Source: Euptelea pleiosperma
Lineage: Eukaryota > Streptophyta > Magnoliopsida > Ranunculales > Eupteleaceae
Length of the DNA: 64,000 bases
NCBI GenBank assembly: GCA_035048495.1
Contig: CM068543.1
Coordinates: forward strand, 29,129,751-29,193,750
Reading direction: 5' to 3'
Below the pieces are notes generated by a model. It was not told where the DNA came from. It did not search any database and saw only the letters and a program-made list of their open reading frames with translations. Positions within the stretch are counted from its first letter, which is position 1, and each line of letters opens with the position of its first letter. The translations under genes were made by a program, and so were the position numbers. Positions 12,212-23,126 of this stretch are shown piece after piece.

Positions 12212-12787
12212 TCTATTACTATTATAAAGCGAGAACGTTCTCGGGGACACGCCCACACGACACAAGCCAACATCTATTACTATTATAAAGCGAGAACCGG
12301 AGACACGCCCACACGACACGCGCCAACATAAAAGCAAAAAAATAAAAAATAAAAAAACAACCCTTCCCAGTCATTACATCCCATGCCATTTCAAAACCTT
12401 CCCCCGTTAAATGACCTTTTACAATTAGGTTGTCTGGCACGCCCACGTCCCTCATCAATGATGATGAGGTACAATAGTATAAGACTCCTGGCACACTCTT
12501 AGAGACCACTGACCTTATGGATGTTTGCTCCATCCCTAGGTGGACCTATATACCAAATATCAATTTGATTAGTGATTTCAAACCTTTGAATTGGAGTACC
12601 TAAATAAATCTTAAAATCTATGGTTAAATATCAATGGTTAAAAACCAATCAAATCCTTTTAAAACCACTAATCAAGCTGATTTTTTGCATATAGATCCAC
12701 CTAGAGATGGACCAACATCGATATAGTCAACGATCTCTGTGTACCACATGTAAGATGCTTCCATGTGTAAGGTCATGCACGTTCCCC
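12212..12787 (+). mobile_element. Helitron-like element 1 (with duplicated 5' end)
   Basis: Two near-identical 5' ends, TCTATTACTATTATAAAGCG at 12,212 and again at 12,273, each preceded by A, are followed by a GAGAACCGG-type sequence. The 3' end, GTAAGGTCATGCACGTTCCC then CTA, runs straight into the 5' end of the next copy at 12,788. The family ends in a short hairpin and CTAG, as plant Helitrons do. It includes a family A palindrome at 12,489-12,750. No Rep/helicase gene, so non-autonomous. Confidence 0.6.
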
Positions 12788-13251
12788 TATACTATTATAA
12801 AGCAACAACTGGGGTTGGCACGCATGTGACACAATTAGAGCCGTCTCTACTTTCAAAGGTAAAACCTTCCATCATTAAATGTCTTCAGGTTGTCTAGTGC
12901 GCCCACGTCAATAGTATAAGCCACGTGGCATACTCTTAGAGACCACTGACCTTATGGATGTTTGTCCCATTCCTAGGTGGACCTATATACCAAATATCAG
13001 TCTGATTAGTGATTTCAAACCTTTGGATCTGAGTACACCGAATAATACTTGAAATCTATGGTTGAAAATCAGCCCATGAAAATGACTCCAATCAAATCCT
13101 TAAAAGCCACTAATCAGGCTGATTTTTTTTCATATAGGCCCACCTAGAGATGGGCCAAACATCGATACGATCAGTGATCTCTACGGGTGTTCCACATGTA
13201 AGGTGCTTCCATGTGTAAGGTGCACGTGCATCGCACGTGGCGTTTCCCTAG
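12788..13251 (+). mobile_element. Helitron-like element 2
   Basis: Starts with TATACTATTATAAAGC, homologous to element 1, and ends with the perfect stem ACGTGC-ATC-GCACGT at 13,224-13,238, then CTAG at 13,248-13,251 followed by host T. A family A palindrome (12,917-13,196) fills its centre, in the same relative place as in element 1. Non-autonomous; no coding capacity. Confidence 0.65.
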
Positions 13252-13253
13252 TA

Positions 13254-13528
13254 TCTATATAACAAAACACAATGGTTGTCTCCCCCTCTTATAAGCTTCA
13301 TATATCCAAGGGCCCATATCAACCCTTACATAAAATAAAATTTAGACAGTTGGATTACTTGAACAGGAAAATTGTCTCCCCACTTATACCCCTCTTATCG
13401 GCTTCACAAAGGATGGCCGAGATCTTATCCCCCAAATGGACTATATGGATCTCAACCATTCACACCCGATTGTGGGAAATGCTCTGTGGGGAGGGAGGGA
13501 GTGCCGAGGGCACGGGCCACCCACTTTA
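13254..13528 (+). mobile_element. Helitron-like element 3
   Basis: Begins TCTATATAACAAAAC directly after the TA that follows the CTAG end of element 2. Near its 3' side GTGCC-GAG-GGCAC at 13,501-13,513 forms a hairpin, and the terminal CTAG is degenerate (CTTT). Shares its CCTCTTATCGGCTTCACAAA core with element 4. The plus-strand open frame at 13,272-13,679 runs across the junction of the two copies and is not a gene. Confidence 0.55.
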
Positions 13529-13530
13529 CA

Positions 13531-13697
13531 TCTATATAACAAAACAGAGAAGTCACTTATCCCCCCTCTTATCGGCTTCACAAAGGATGGCCCAGATCTT
13601 AGCACCCCAAATGGATGGTGGATCTAAGCCACTCACACCCAATTTTGGCAAACGCTTTGTCGGAGATCGAGTGCCGTGAGCATGGACCACCTACTAG
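13531..13697 (+). mobile_element. Helitron-like element 4
   Basis: A shorter copy of element 3: starts TCTATATAACAAAACAG, ends CTACTAG at 13,697 followed by host T. It lies directly behind element 3, completing a head-to-tail chain of four Helitron-like copies. Non-coding. Confidence 0.55.
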
Positions 13698-13756
13698 TAT
13701 ATATATAAACAAAACAAACTGATTACAACGAGTAGAACTTTGATGACGTACGACCC

Positions 13757-14040
13757 CAGTATGAGCCACATGGCAGACTCTGAGAGACCACTGACAGTAT
13801 GGTTGTTGGCCCATCCCTAAGTGGATCAGCTTGATTGGTGATTTCAAACCTTTGGATCTTTCTACCTCAATAATGCTCAAATTCCACCATTAAAAATCCA
13901 TGAAAAAAGACTCCAATCCAATGCCTAGAAATCACTAATTAGGTTAATTTTTGGTCTGTAGGTCCACCTAGGATTGGGCCAGACATCCATAAGGTCAGCT
14001 ATCTCTAAGAGTGTTCCACGTGGCTCATAATGTGGTCAGG
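13757..14040. mobile_element. Palindromic MITE family A, complete copy
   Basis: Left half (GAGCCACATGGCAGACTC, then TGGCCCATCCCTAAG) and right half (GTCCACCTAGGATTGGGCC, then CCACGTGGCTCATA) are reverse complements of roughly 110 bases each around an AT-rich centre. It contains a CACGTG G-box at each end in most copies. This is the most abundant small repeat of the window. Non-coding. Confidence 0.75.
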
Positions 14041-14443
14041 TCATACGGGTCTGTCATCAAATAACCTACCAGAGGCTACCTCTCCCGTGGTTGTGCCTTC
14101 TGAGATATTTATTACATAGACCAAGGGGTAATCTAACGTCTAGGATTGTAGATAAACCTGACCGAGCAGCCCGTCCCTCTCACTGTTTTTATTTTTTTTC
14201 ATTTTTTGAGGTAATCATTTCGTAGGTGCTAATCCTCCATACCGTCAGCTATCGCTAAGAGTGTTCCACGTGGCTCATACTGTGGTCCGTCCTCAAAGAT
14301 TTATTCAATTACAACCTCCCCGAGGCTAGACTTTCTCTCGAGGTCGAGCCTATTCAGATATTTACATACACGTGGGGTAAGAATCTGACGTCTAGAATTT
14401 TTAGATAAACCTGACCGAGCAGCCCACATCGTGCCCCTTTTAC
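13999..14443. repeat. Direct duplication of about 200 bp
   Basis: 13,999-14,200 and 14,243-14,443 share GTGTTCCACGTGGCTCATA, an AGATATTTA(T/C)ATA stretch, and GATAAACCTGACCGAGCAGC. The duplicated unit includes the right end of a family A MITE plus flanking DNA, so the duplication came after that insertion. No gene. Confidence 0.65.
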
Positions 14444-14539
14444 TATTAATAACAAATACAAACTTTATCTTTATTCTTAGGTTTAATATGTAAACTGTCA
14501 ATATCGGCAGCTCTCTTTGAACGCATAATGTTCTTTCTT

Positions 14540-14575
14540 CTCATCTCCATCTCCATCTCCATCTCCATCTCCATG
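14540..14575. repeat. (CATCTC)n microsatellite
   Basis: Five to six uninterrupted CATCTC hexamers. No gene context. Confidence 0.9.
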
Positions 14576-14682
14576 AGAATGTCAAAGAAGAAATCTCCAA
14601 TCCTTGTCAAAACACGTTCACTCCCTCTAAATCACTACTACCATTCAAGGGTCAACCATATTTTTGTACTTATTTAGCAGGC

Positions 14683-14892
14683 TTTTTTAGTAACACCCTC
14701 TTAAATTTGAAAGTATTTTGTAATACCTCCTTATACTTTCAAACATTAGGATTATCCCCCCTTGACCTAGTTTAACAGTGGTTGACTTCAGTTAAGACCG
14801 ACTTGAATCAAGAGAGTAATCCTAAAGTTTGAAAGTATAAGGGGGTATTACAAATTACTTTCAAATTTCAAGGGGGTGTTACTAAAATACAC
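14683..14892. mobile_element. Palindromic MITE, family F
   Basis: TTTTAGTAACACCCTCTTAA at the left and its imperfect complement (AAGGGGGTGTTACTAAAA) at the right bound an element with long inverted halves around TTGACCTAGTTTAACAGTGG. Non-coding. Confidence 0.7.
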
Positions 14893-14980
14893 TATTTATT
14901 ATCATACCTCCTACATGACCAGTACATGCGTCATGTCTTAAGGTAAGAAGTCGGCCCACGTATATGTCCAATCCTTACCA

Positions 14981-15187
14981 TGGTTCGAAGTCTCGGCTGA
15001 TCCCGATCGAGATCGGAGCGCAGCGATCCAATCCAAAAATGGATCATCTCGCCCCGTGATCATTGTTTCCCAAAGGAGTCCCACTTTGTCTCTGGCAAGA
15101 TGGGCCGATTCCATTCTGGATCGGACCGATCCGAATCAGGATCAGAGCTCACTGATCCAGCCTCCGATCCGAAGATTTCGAACCATG
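14981..15187. mobile_element. Fold-back element, family D (copy 1)
   Basis: Bounded by GGTTCGAAGTCTCGG and GATTTCGAACC, with GATCC/GGATC-rich interior (many GATCGGA-type palindromes). A second copy in opposite orientation lies at 18,641-18,866. Non-coding; the small open frame at 15,056-15,244 is part of it. The following 15,190-15,510 holds another degenerate relative and no gene. Confidence 0.6.
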
Positions 15188-15546
15188 ATCCTTACTGTCC
15201 CTCTTAATCTAGAAGACCTACTCATTGTGATCCGTTTGGACTGATCCATACAGTTTTTGGATCGCCTTAGACAAGCTATATTAGGGGCCTCACATGGTCT
15301 CGAGTGAGACAACCCAATCCCAGGTTTGACTGGGCCGTTCCAGATTGGGTTCGTCGCTGACCGATCCGGATACCTTGAACCATGGGGTCACCTGTGCTCC
15401 ACAGACCCTCTATCTTATAGGAGTCAAAGAAATACTGCGTCTTCCCGCTGGCAGATTAATTAAGTGAACTTTAGCTAGTGGTCCTGGAACCATAGATGAT
15501 GATCATGGCCCACGTATATATATATATATATAAATAAAAGAAAAGG

Positions 15547-15556
15547 CTATATAAGG
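15547..15556 (+). promoter_or_regulatory. TATA box of the VQ gene
   Basis: CTATATAAGG is a strong plant TATA box. It lies 341 bases before the start codon, predicting a transcription start near 15,580 and a 5' leader of about 310 bases, which contains a (TA)n run at 15,772-15,797 and a TAAACCCTAAA telo-box-like site near 15,680. Another (TA)n run lies just upstream at 15,515-15,533. Confidence 0.6.
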
Positions 15557-15628
15557 AAAAAAAGACAAAAGGAGACCCACCTCCTCCTTGCCATTTGTCC
15601 CGCTAACTGCGCCGTCGCTGTCCAACCT

Positions 15629-15919
15629 ATGGATCCGCCAAGAAGAACAGCTGCGTACCGTCTGACAACCGCTTTTCCGCTAAACCCTAAAATTTCAACA
15701 CAACACCCATTTGTCAACGGTCAGAATTGCTGGCTCTCTCCTCCCCTTACACTCCAAAACCTGCAACGCCCTATATATATATATATATATATATATTTAT
15801 CTCTAACCTCTCTCCTTCACCAACAAAGACTCCGTACGTGCTTCTGCTTCTGTTGTTCTAAATATCTGATCTGTTCTTTCCTTCGGGAGTTGAATTATGA
15901 GCCCAGCTCAATTCAATGA
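15629..15919 (+). other. Upstream ORF overlapping the VQ start codon
   Basis: An ATG at 15,629 (context CCTATGG) opens a 96-codon frame that crosses the (TA)n run, giving a Tyr-Ile repeat, and ends at 15,919, overlapping the VQ ATG at 15,897 in a different frame. If the transcript starts at the TATA box this ORF would be in the leader and should reduce VQ translation. The peptide itself looks like a by-product of repeats. Confidence 0.45.
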
Positions 15920-16544
15920 CGATCTTCAGGCGAGACGGGAGATGATGAACGGTCCCCGTCCGTCCCCTTTGAAGATCAGCAAGGATTCTCACCTCATTCA
16001 TAAACCATCTTCGTCATCCTCGTCCTCGTCAACAACATCATCGTTCCTCACAAAGCAGCAACAACGTCACCCCACACAACTGCATCAGCAACGACATCCA
16101 GTTATCATCTATACCCATTCTCCGAAAATCATCCATACACAAGCTCGTGATTTCATGGCTCTGGTTCAAAAGCTCACGGGTCTTTCTAAAGATCAAGCGG
16201 TGCAACCCCCGTCTCTAGAGACCATACAGGATTCTTCATCGGAAGGAAATACTAATACAAGGGCCATCGGCCATGATGATACTCCATCCTCGTCGGTTGT
16301 TACTGATGACAATCGTGGTGGCGTTGGGGATGTTCAAGTTAGCTCCTCTTCTGTTTCCCCACTATTTGATCCGCCTAACCCTTACTTCTCCGATATCCCT
16401 CTCTTCACACCGAATTCGTCGGATTTCTTCTGCTCGCCACGACCCTTTTATAGATATCCAGATTCCTTATTCGCCTCTCCCAACATGGCGAACTCCATAT
16501 CGCCTTCTGTTCTTGAGGTTATGAAAGGATTCCAAGATTATTGA
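15897..16544 (+). CDS. VQ motif-containing protein (VQ20/VQ8/MKS1-like subgroup)
   Basis: A 215-residue, intronless protein with the plant VQ motif FMALVQKLTG at residues 86-95. Proteins of this family are small nuclear or plastid cofactors that bind group I and IIc WRKY factors through this motif and are often MAP-kinase targets. The N-terminal block GPRPSPLKISKDSHLI (19-34) and the block HSPKIIHTQARDF before the motif match the subgroup containing VQ8, VQ20 and MKS1. Residues 38-49 are a Ser/Thr run, 54-67 are Gln/His-rich, and the end has the conserved SPSVLEVMKGFQDY block. The start is the first ATG of the frame (-3 is A) and gives the expected N-terminus. The gene has a TATA box at 15,547 and an overlapping upstream ORF. 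It looks intact. The subgroup assignment is from memory of family sequences; membership in the VQ family is firm. Confidence 0.93.
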   Translation: MSPAQFNDDLQARREMMNGPRPSPLKISKDSHLIHKPSSSSSSSSTTSSFLTKQQQRHPTQLHQQRHPVIIYTHSPKIIHTQARDFMALVQKLTGLSKDQAVQPPSLETIQDSSSEGNTNTRAIGHDDTPSSSVVTDDNRGGVGDVQVSSSSVSPLFDPPNPYFSDIPLFTPNSSDFFCSPRPFYRYPDSLFASPNMANSISPSVLEVMKGFQDY

Positions 16545-16916
16545 AATTGAGCTGATTTTTTTTGTAGAGAATTCTTGTGGGTTCTCTATACAGATAGCTT
16601 CTTTCTTGTTCATAGATGGATAAATTTTTTATTTTTTTATCTCTTCAAATTTTCCGTTTTTTTTTTTTTGTAAGAGATCGATCGGCTCGGTTAGAGATCG
16701 ACAAGCATAAATTGTAAGGATGACAAGCATAAAATATGAATTATGTGATCGGTTGTATATGTAGATTGAATTGCTTTCTTTTCACATTATTCAATTTACC
16801 AGTTCATTTGTTTTGTTTGTAATTATTCATGGTTTGGAATCAATTTAGATTAATGATTAGAAAAAGAGTGGAAAAATCTGAAGTTTGAGGCATATGGACC
16901 ACAACTATAGTCTCTA

Positions 16917-17228
16917 AGGCGTGTTTGATTGCCAAGTGGGAAAATTACATTTTCCTTGGGAAAACACAACTGTCCATTGTTAGATAAGCCATTTTAAATC
17001 TGTATAATTTTCCCTAGCTACCAAGCCATTCAAATCTGGATAATTTTCCCTACTAATCCCAGAATTCATTTTCTATCCAGATAGGTGAGAATTCATTTCC
17101 ACCTGAAAATATGCCTTTATTTTCTCACATGATTGAAATATGTGTTCTCCGTTCCAATCAATCAGCCATTTAAGGCATTTCCCAGATGCATTTTCTCGGG
17201 AAAAGTTTCTATGCAATCAAACACAGCC
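16917..17228. mobile_element. MITE family E, copy 1 (hAT-like ends)
   Basis: Starts GGCGTGTTTGATTGCC and ends GCAATCAAACACAGCC, inverted repeats of 15-16 bases. The interior has imperfect inverted units (AAATCTGTATAATTTTCCCT and relatives). A second copy in the same orientation lies about 300 bases further on. Non-coding. Confidence 0.75.
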
Positions 17229-17524
17229 TAAATGCAAAAACAAAACAAAAAAATCCTTTTGGATGAAATAGTTGCACCACTCATGCAGTCATGCAAATTA
17301 AGCTGGCAATATAAAAATATTTGAATTGCACCCCCCACCCAAGCGGCGGAAAATATTTGCAACAGATTTTACCGGTTAATACCAAGGAACAGAAAATGTT
17401 TGAAGCTGCAAATATTTGTAGATGCCAAGCAGGCCCTTATATGCAAAAATCTTTTCTAGAAAATCTATTCATGGAAATCATAGAGAGCCTTAGTTGATAT
17501 TTTTTTTTCTCTTTTTATTAGGGT

Positions 17525-17836
17525 GCACGTGTTTGATTACTATCTGGGAAAATTGCATTTTCCTTAGGAAAACACAACTGTCCATTGCTAGATAGCCATT
17601 TTAAATCTGTATAATTTTCTCCACCAAGCCATTTAAATCTGAATAATTTTTCCTACTAAACCAAGAATTCATGTCCCATCCAGATAGGTGAGAATTCATT
17701 TCCACCTGAAAATGTGCCTTTATTTTCTCACATGATTGAAATATGTGTTCTCAGTTACGTTCCAATCAATCAGCCATTTAAGGCATTGCCTAGATGCATT
17801 TTCTCAGGAAAATTTTCTGTGCAATAAAACATGGCC
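17525..17836. mobile_element. MITE family E, copy 2
   Basis: About 85-90% identical by eye to the copy at 16,917-17,228, in direct orientation. The DNA between them (17,229-17,524) is unrelated AT-rich sequence with no gene. Direct placement suggests independent insertions or a duplication. Confidence 0.75.
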
Positions 17837-18034
17837 TTAGAGTAAAAAAGAAAGGAGAAATATAATATGTAATATAAGCTTATTACAAAACAATTGTGGG
17901 GGTTAGTCGGTTTGACACTCCATTTCAGTGTCCCACACCAACACGTGTGCGTCCATCTCCTTGTGACGAAGCTTCAAATAGAAAACTCTAGTTCTAAAAG
18001 GATCCATGTTTAATTAATATTGCTTATATAAAAT

Positions 18035-18367
18035 GGTCAGGATCGGGGGACAACAATTTTTGACAACCATTTTGGCGTACCCACATAGAAGATGAATTAA
18101 TGGCTGATTTTTTACGAGGATGATCTCCTCACCATATAGATCAGCCCATTCTAAAATTTCTAACCCCATCAAATGTGTTTTTCAAGTTACACGGTAAAAA
18201 CTGACGGTCCATAATTCTTCAACTTCTAAACCAGTCTATGAATATGGGAACAATTTGAATTTTTGCTAGGATGATCTCCTCACCATAGAGATCATCCTCA
18301 CCAAAAATCAGCCATTGATTCATCTTCTATGTGGGTACTTCAAATGGTTGTCCCCCGATCCTGACCC
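18035..18367. mobile_element. Mutator-like MITE family B with perfect 10-bp target duplication
   Basis: Element of 333 bp with ends GGTCAGGATCGGGGGACAAC and its near-perfect complement. It is flanked by TATATAAAAT at 18,025-18,034 and again at 18,368-18,377, a perfect 10-base target-site duplication, the length expected for Mutator-like transposition. Internal half-palindromes surround AAATTTCTAACCCCATCAAA. Non-coding and non-autonomous; other copies lie at 6914, 24,812 and 62,150-62,670. Confidence 0.85.
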
Positions 18368-18640
18368 TATATAAAATAAGAGGTCCATTTTTAAAAAAGA
18401 TATTAGTGCTGACTTTTCTTTTTTCGTTTTAAAAAAAAAAAAAAAAAAAAAGATAGCAAAACTTTAGCGTTGTTGCAACAGGTTCATTGCAACAGGTTCA
18501 ACTATTTTAGGATCGGAAGCGTAGAAATAACTACAGAAATAGATAAAGGATGGCATGATCAGATGACATAAAAATTGAGTTTCGTCTTCTAGATCAAAGA
18601 TGATAATTTTCAAACATTAATTACGCCTTGGTAGGCATGG

Positions 18641-18866
18641 TTCGAAATCTCGAGATCGGAGGCTGGATCTGTGGGCTCCCATCCCGATCCGGATCGAGCG
18701 ATCCAGAACGGGATCGGCGCATCTCGCCCAAGTCAGCAAAGTGAGACTTCTTTGTGAAACAGTGATATCGGGGCGAGGCAGAGATGGTTTGGATCGGTTT
18801 GGTGGGCTCCGATCCTGATCCGGATTGCCCGATCCAGAACGGGATAGGCCGAGACTTCGAACAATG
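18641..18866. mobile_element. Fold-back element, family D (copy 2)
   Basis: Bounded by GGTTCGAAATCTCGAGATC and GAGACTTCGAAC, rich in GATCC/GGATC units, opposite in orientation to the copy at 14,981. Non-coding. Confidence 0.6.
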
Positions 18867-18879
18867 CTGGTATAGGAGA

Positions 18880-20780
18880 ATGACTAGTGATTCGATATAA
18901 AACACTCCCTGGTGTATAAATAACTAAAAAAAATGAAATTTCTTAAGTAGATCTTGCTTAGAAACCATGGAGCATGAAGTTCTGTGCGGTACAAGAAAGT
19001 AAACCATGCTGAATTCAATAGAAGATTGTCAAACAACCTAAAGAATAGACGAAAGGCAAGAAAAATCTTAAAAAAGACGAGGAGCAAGAACTGAGATGGA
19101 AGAGAGAAGAGAAGACTCTAGAAGAGAGATTCAATTTTCCTGTTGAATGAGTCCTTTTTACCTTTCAAGTCTTCAGATTTTACTTTTCAGCACTTAATGG
19201 GAATAATAATCCCAATTTATGAGCTGCTTCAAACTAATCGTGCGGCATATTGAACCAAAAGTTTTGACTTTGAAGACATTGTTGATAGATCATGTGGAGA
19301 AATAGTTGAAATTATTACTGCTCACTGAAGAATGCTATTTGCGTCAAATGTGAAGAAAGGTATTTAGAACCATTCAGTGAAAAAAAAAAAAAAATTCCCC
19401 ACTCTTGCTTTGTCATAAATTGGGGTTTGAAGCACTTTATTCTTGAAGATAATAAGTTCATTAAACACCTAAGTTCATTAGTCCATACCAAGCTTGAATA
19501 TAAGGGTGTGTTTAGAATGCGTGCAATTGTAGTGCGCAAATTCATTTGCGCGTGCAACTATTTGCTAAGCATGTTCAAAACACGTGCATTCGGCAATTTG
19601 CATTTGCACACGAGCAAACCATTGCGTGTCCTTCCCCCTCATTTTCAACCCGTGATAAGTCTTGGAGGTGAGTTGTGCATATGATTGATGGAGGGGGTGC
19701 CAACCTAATAGAGATGTTCTCCTTCATTGTGATGCAGTCCATGCCCTCTTTGTATTTATATTTTTTCCTTTGTTTTAAATAAAATTTAACTTAGCAAAAA
19801 AAAAAAACCATTGCATGCCCTCTTTATCAATAAAAACCCATATACCCCCCTGTGCAACCATTTACGCACTTAGGCATGCAAATTGGAAACTTTTGTTGTG
19901 TCGCACATAGACATGTACACGCACACTAAGAATGTACCTAATATATGGGCTCTATACATTAAATAGCAAGGTGGGTCCCATATAAATCAAGGTGGGCCCC
20001 ATGACTCATATGTGGGTCTCACATACATGAGGTAAGCATTTCAACCCATGTGTGACTATTGCTTTGAAACCCACACCCACCTCTATTTGGTGGGTCCAAT
20101 ATATGGGTCGTGGGGACCATCTTGATGTGTACATGTGGGACCTGCCTTGGTGAGTGTTGGGCCCATCTTTTCCTTTGATATGTTAGAGGCCACAGATTTG
20201 ATAAAGTAATATTTTTTAATAGATTTAACATTAATGAATCGGATAAATGTGTTTACACTAAGAGCATTGGAAGCTTGTGTGTAATTATCTATCTTAATGT
20301 ATACAACATCTTAATAATGAGAACTAATAGTGAAATAATATAATCTATTAAAAATTATTATTTAAAAATTTTGAAAATAAAAACTTAGGTCTCTCTGATG
20401 TAATCTTTTTGGAATTAAAAGTATAAGAACTACTAAAGGAATTGTATTGTCTCAATCACACTAAATAAAAAGGTGTTGAGAAAATTTAATCAATCTGATT
20501 CTAAAACTAATTGAAGACTTTTTACTCTAATTATAACCTTAAAATGAGTAAAGAGGAATGTATGTACAATTAGAATACTGTAAGGCATAATTAGAAGTCT
20601 TATGCATACTATGAACTGTACTAGAGCATATATTACTTACATTATTGGTAGATTAAATAGATACTCACAGTTGCAATTATCTAGGATATAAATGCTAAGA
20701 AACACTAGTTAGAATATTGAGATATTTGAAATATACCTTAAGCTATAGATTGCGTTATGTTAGTTATCATGTTATATTAA
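18880..20780. other. Intergenic DNA, no gene seen
   Basis: No supported gene. Around 19,975-20,170 there are repeated GTGGG(T/C)CCCAT motifs. Open frames of 60-85 codons overlap on both strands without recognisable content. Confidence 0.5.
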
Positions 20781-20784
20781 AAGG

Positions 20785-22460
20785 ATTCGGGCTCTATCTG
20801 ACATCCAGTTACAGGAGGAGTCACTTCGGACGCAGAAATCTCAGCTTAAGTGGCTCAAAGAAGGGGACCGAAATACAGCCTTTTTCCATGCCCTTACCAA
20901 AACTACGAGGAATTCTTCTCTTATTCATGTGATCAGCAAGGAAGATGGCTCCCTGAGTGAGAATCAAGATGAGATCAAAAAGTATATTGTGGACTTTTAT
21001 AAATCCACCTTGCAATATCCATGAGGAGATTATGGAAATGATACTTGATTTGGTGACATATTTCGATAATTAGGTCCTCACTCGATTGCCTGATAAGCGA
21101 GAGGTACGTGACACTATTTTTGCTATGAATGCGGATAGTGCCCCTGAGCCAGATGGATTCTAAGGTTGCTTTTTTATTTTTTGGCTTGCTCGGAGATTGT
21201 GGGAGAATGAAGATGTGTCTTCAGCTGTTAGATTTTTCTTCAAATATGGGAACTTGCCTACGAGTTGAAATCTAGCTTCATTGTTTTTGTTCCTAAGGTA
21301 ATTAATGCATCCAAACTTGGGCAATTTTGACCAATATGTCTTAGTAATTTCCTTCTCCTTTGGGAGATCCTGAGAAAATTTGGCTTCGGTCCGACCTGGT
21401 GCAACTAGATTCGGGAGACCATCACGTATTCTTACATGCTTATTAATGGAGAGCCTTGTGGCTACTTTGAAGTGGGAAGAGGTCTTCGACAAGGAGATCC
21501 ACTTTCTCCTCTCCTCTTTTCCCCGGCAGAGGATGCACTTAGTAGAAGCATCAATCGGCAGAGATAATGGTCTTGTCAAAACCTATGGTTTCTTCAGCTT
21601 GATATTTTGGGCCTTCTCATCTCCCATTTGCTGATGATATCTTCATTTTTGCTAATGGTAGAAAGAAGGGACTTAAGAAATTATCTTTGCGTCTAGAACA
21701 ATACCTGTCTAGAACAATACCAAGAATCAATTGGTAAGATGATACATAAGGAAAAGAGCAGGTTATTCTTGGGCAGTATGGGCAATTCTAGAAGAAGAGG
21801 CATTAAATAGATTCTTGGTATCAGTTGGAAGATCTCTCCTAGAAAAATATCTTGGAGTTCCATTGATACGAGGTAGAATTAAATCTCCTATGATTAGGCT
21901 ATTAGCGGATCGGATCGGATCAGATCAAGGGCCTCTGGTTGGGTTGGGAAAATGCTTTCCTTCCGAGGAAGAATTATCTTAGCTAAATCAATCCTAAACA
22001 GTCTGCCTGTCTACAATATGGCCATATATAAATGGTCTAGTCAAATCAAATTTTATATATGGTCCGGTGATGCATCATCTAAAAAGATGATTACTATGTC
22101 TTGGGACAAAGTTCGCAAACCATTGGATGAAGAGGGACTTAATTGGCATTCGGAGACTTCATCATTTGAATATGTCTCTCTTAATGAAGCTTGCTTGGAA
22201 CATGTTGGAGGGGAATGGTGATTGGACCATCAAATACATCATGAAATGTGGCGATTTGATTTCCTTACGATGTCGAAGGAGCGGTTTCAGCTATATCAAT
22301 GGGTTGGAAGAAAATTTGGGCAGAATCGAATCTCGAGAAGCCATTAAAGCTTTTCTTCATGATGAAGTGCCATGGAAGGTCCAAGCACAATGGAACGACA
22401 TCAAGAGTACATACCAAAAAAATTGCTTAAAGATCTCTTAGAAAATATACTTTTTGGCAC
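20785..22460 (+). pseudogene. L1-type LINE reverse transcriptase, decayed
   Basis: Broken plus-strand pieces of a non-LTR reverse transcriptase in the right order. They are SQLKWLKEGDRNTAFFHALT (after the endonuclease), a PDKREVRDTIFAMNADSAPE block, INGEPCGYFEVGRGLRQGD with PLSPLLF (palm), FADDIFIFANGRKKG with the FADD catalytic motif near 21,625, KYLGVPLIRGRIKSP, and GKMLSFRGRIILAKSILNS with LPVYNMA. A zf-RVT-like FIWSGDASSKKMI segment follows. Frames change several times and stops interrupt it, so it is inactive. The endonuclease N-terminus is missing (5'-truncated). Whether 23,345-24,030 is the same insertion split apart or a second one is unclear. Confidence 0.85.
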
Positions 22461-22589
22461 AAAAAAAAGACAAGTCAAACAGGCTCTATGTCAAAGAAGG
22501 AAAAGATCAAGAGGTAGTTGTAGACTGTAAAAATACTTTTAAGGAACTCCAGAAAAGTCTACCATTCCACGATACAGGTGTGCCAATTG

Positions 22590-22740
22590 TGGATGGGATG
22601 GTTTAAAAGAGACGGTTATAACGACTTAATGGTTGGTAACCGTTATTTTATCAAATAATACGACATTTTAACCATAAATAACAGTAACGGTGTAACGGTG
22701 TAGGAGAGGTCGTAATTAACCGTTTTTCAAACCATGGTGG
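22590..22740. mobile_element. Small repeat with TAACGGT/ACCGTTA units
   Basis: Dense TAACGGT and ACCGTTA palindromic units bounded by GTTTAAAAGAGACGG and AACCGTTTTTCAAACC. Related to the larger tract at 32,110-32,480. It interrupts or follows the LINE piece. Non-coding. Confidence 0.5.
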
Positions 22741-23126
22741 ATGGTAGGTTCGTTATAGAGGAAGACAACCAAATGTTTCTTTGACTTTTTTCTTCCAACT
22801 AGGCTGCTCGAAGCGTAGATGCGGGCCCCACCTCGTGTTTTAGGGTTGAATCTTTAAACACTTAATTAAGCCCCATTAGTTTTAGGATTGTGGTTCTTTA
22901 AAACACTAGGAAAAGGAACAGGTTCCGAGGACCTAAATTTTATGACATAAATTTTTGCCATAGCTCTCGGGCGTGGATTCTGATAATCCAACGGTGGTTT
23001 TGCTTTCGCAAAAGTGAATGTCAGCTCAGCACTGTCAACCACCATTTGATTCTCGGGATCCACGGACGAGATTTTCGGTGAAAATTTAGACCCGCCGATC
23101 CCGACCCAAAAATCCCAAAAATTTAG

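Noticed and set aside
13272..13679. Plus-strand open frame of 135 codons
   Set aside because: It spans the junction of two Helitron-like repeats and repeats its own sequence; no domain.
22866..23063. Minus-strand open frame of 65 codons starting MDPENQMVVD
   Set aside because: No recognisable domain and flanked by repeats; too short to support without homologues.
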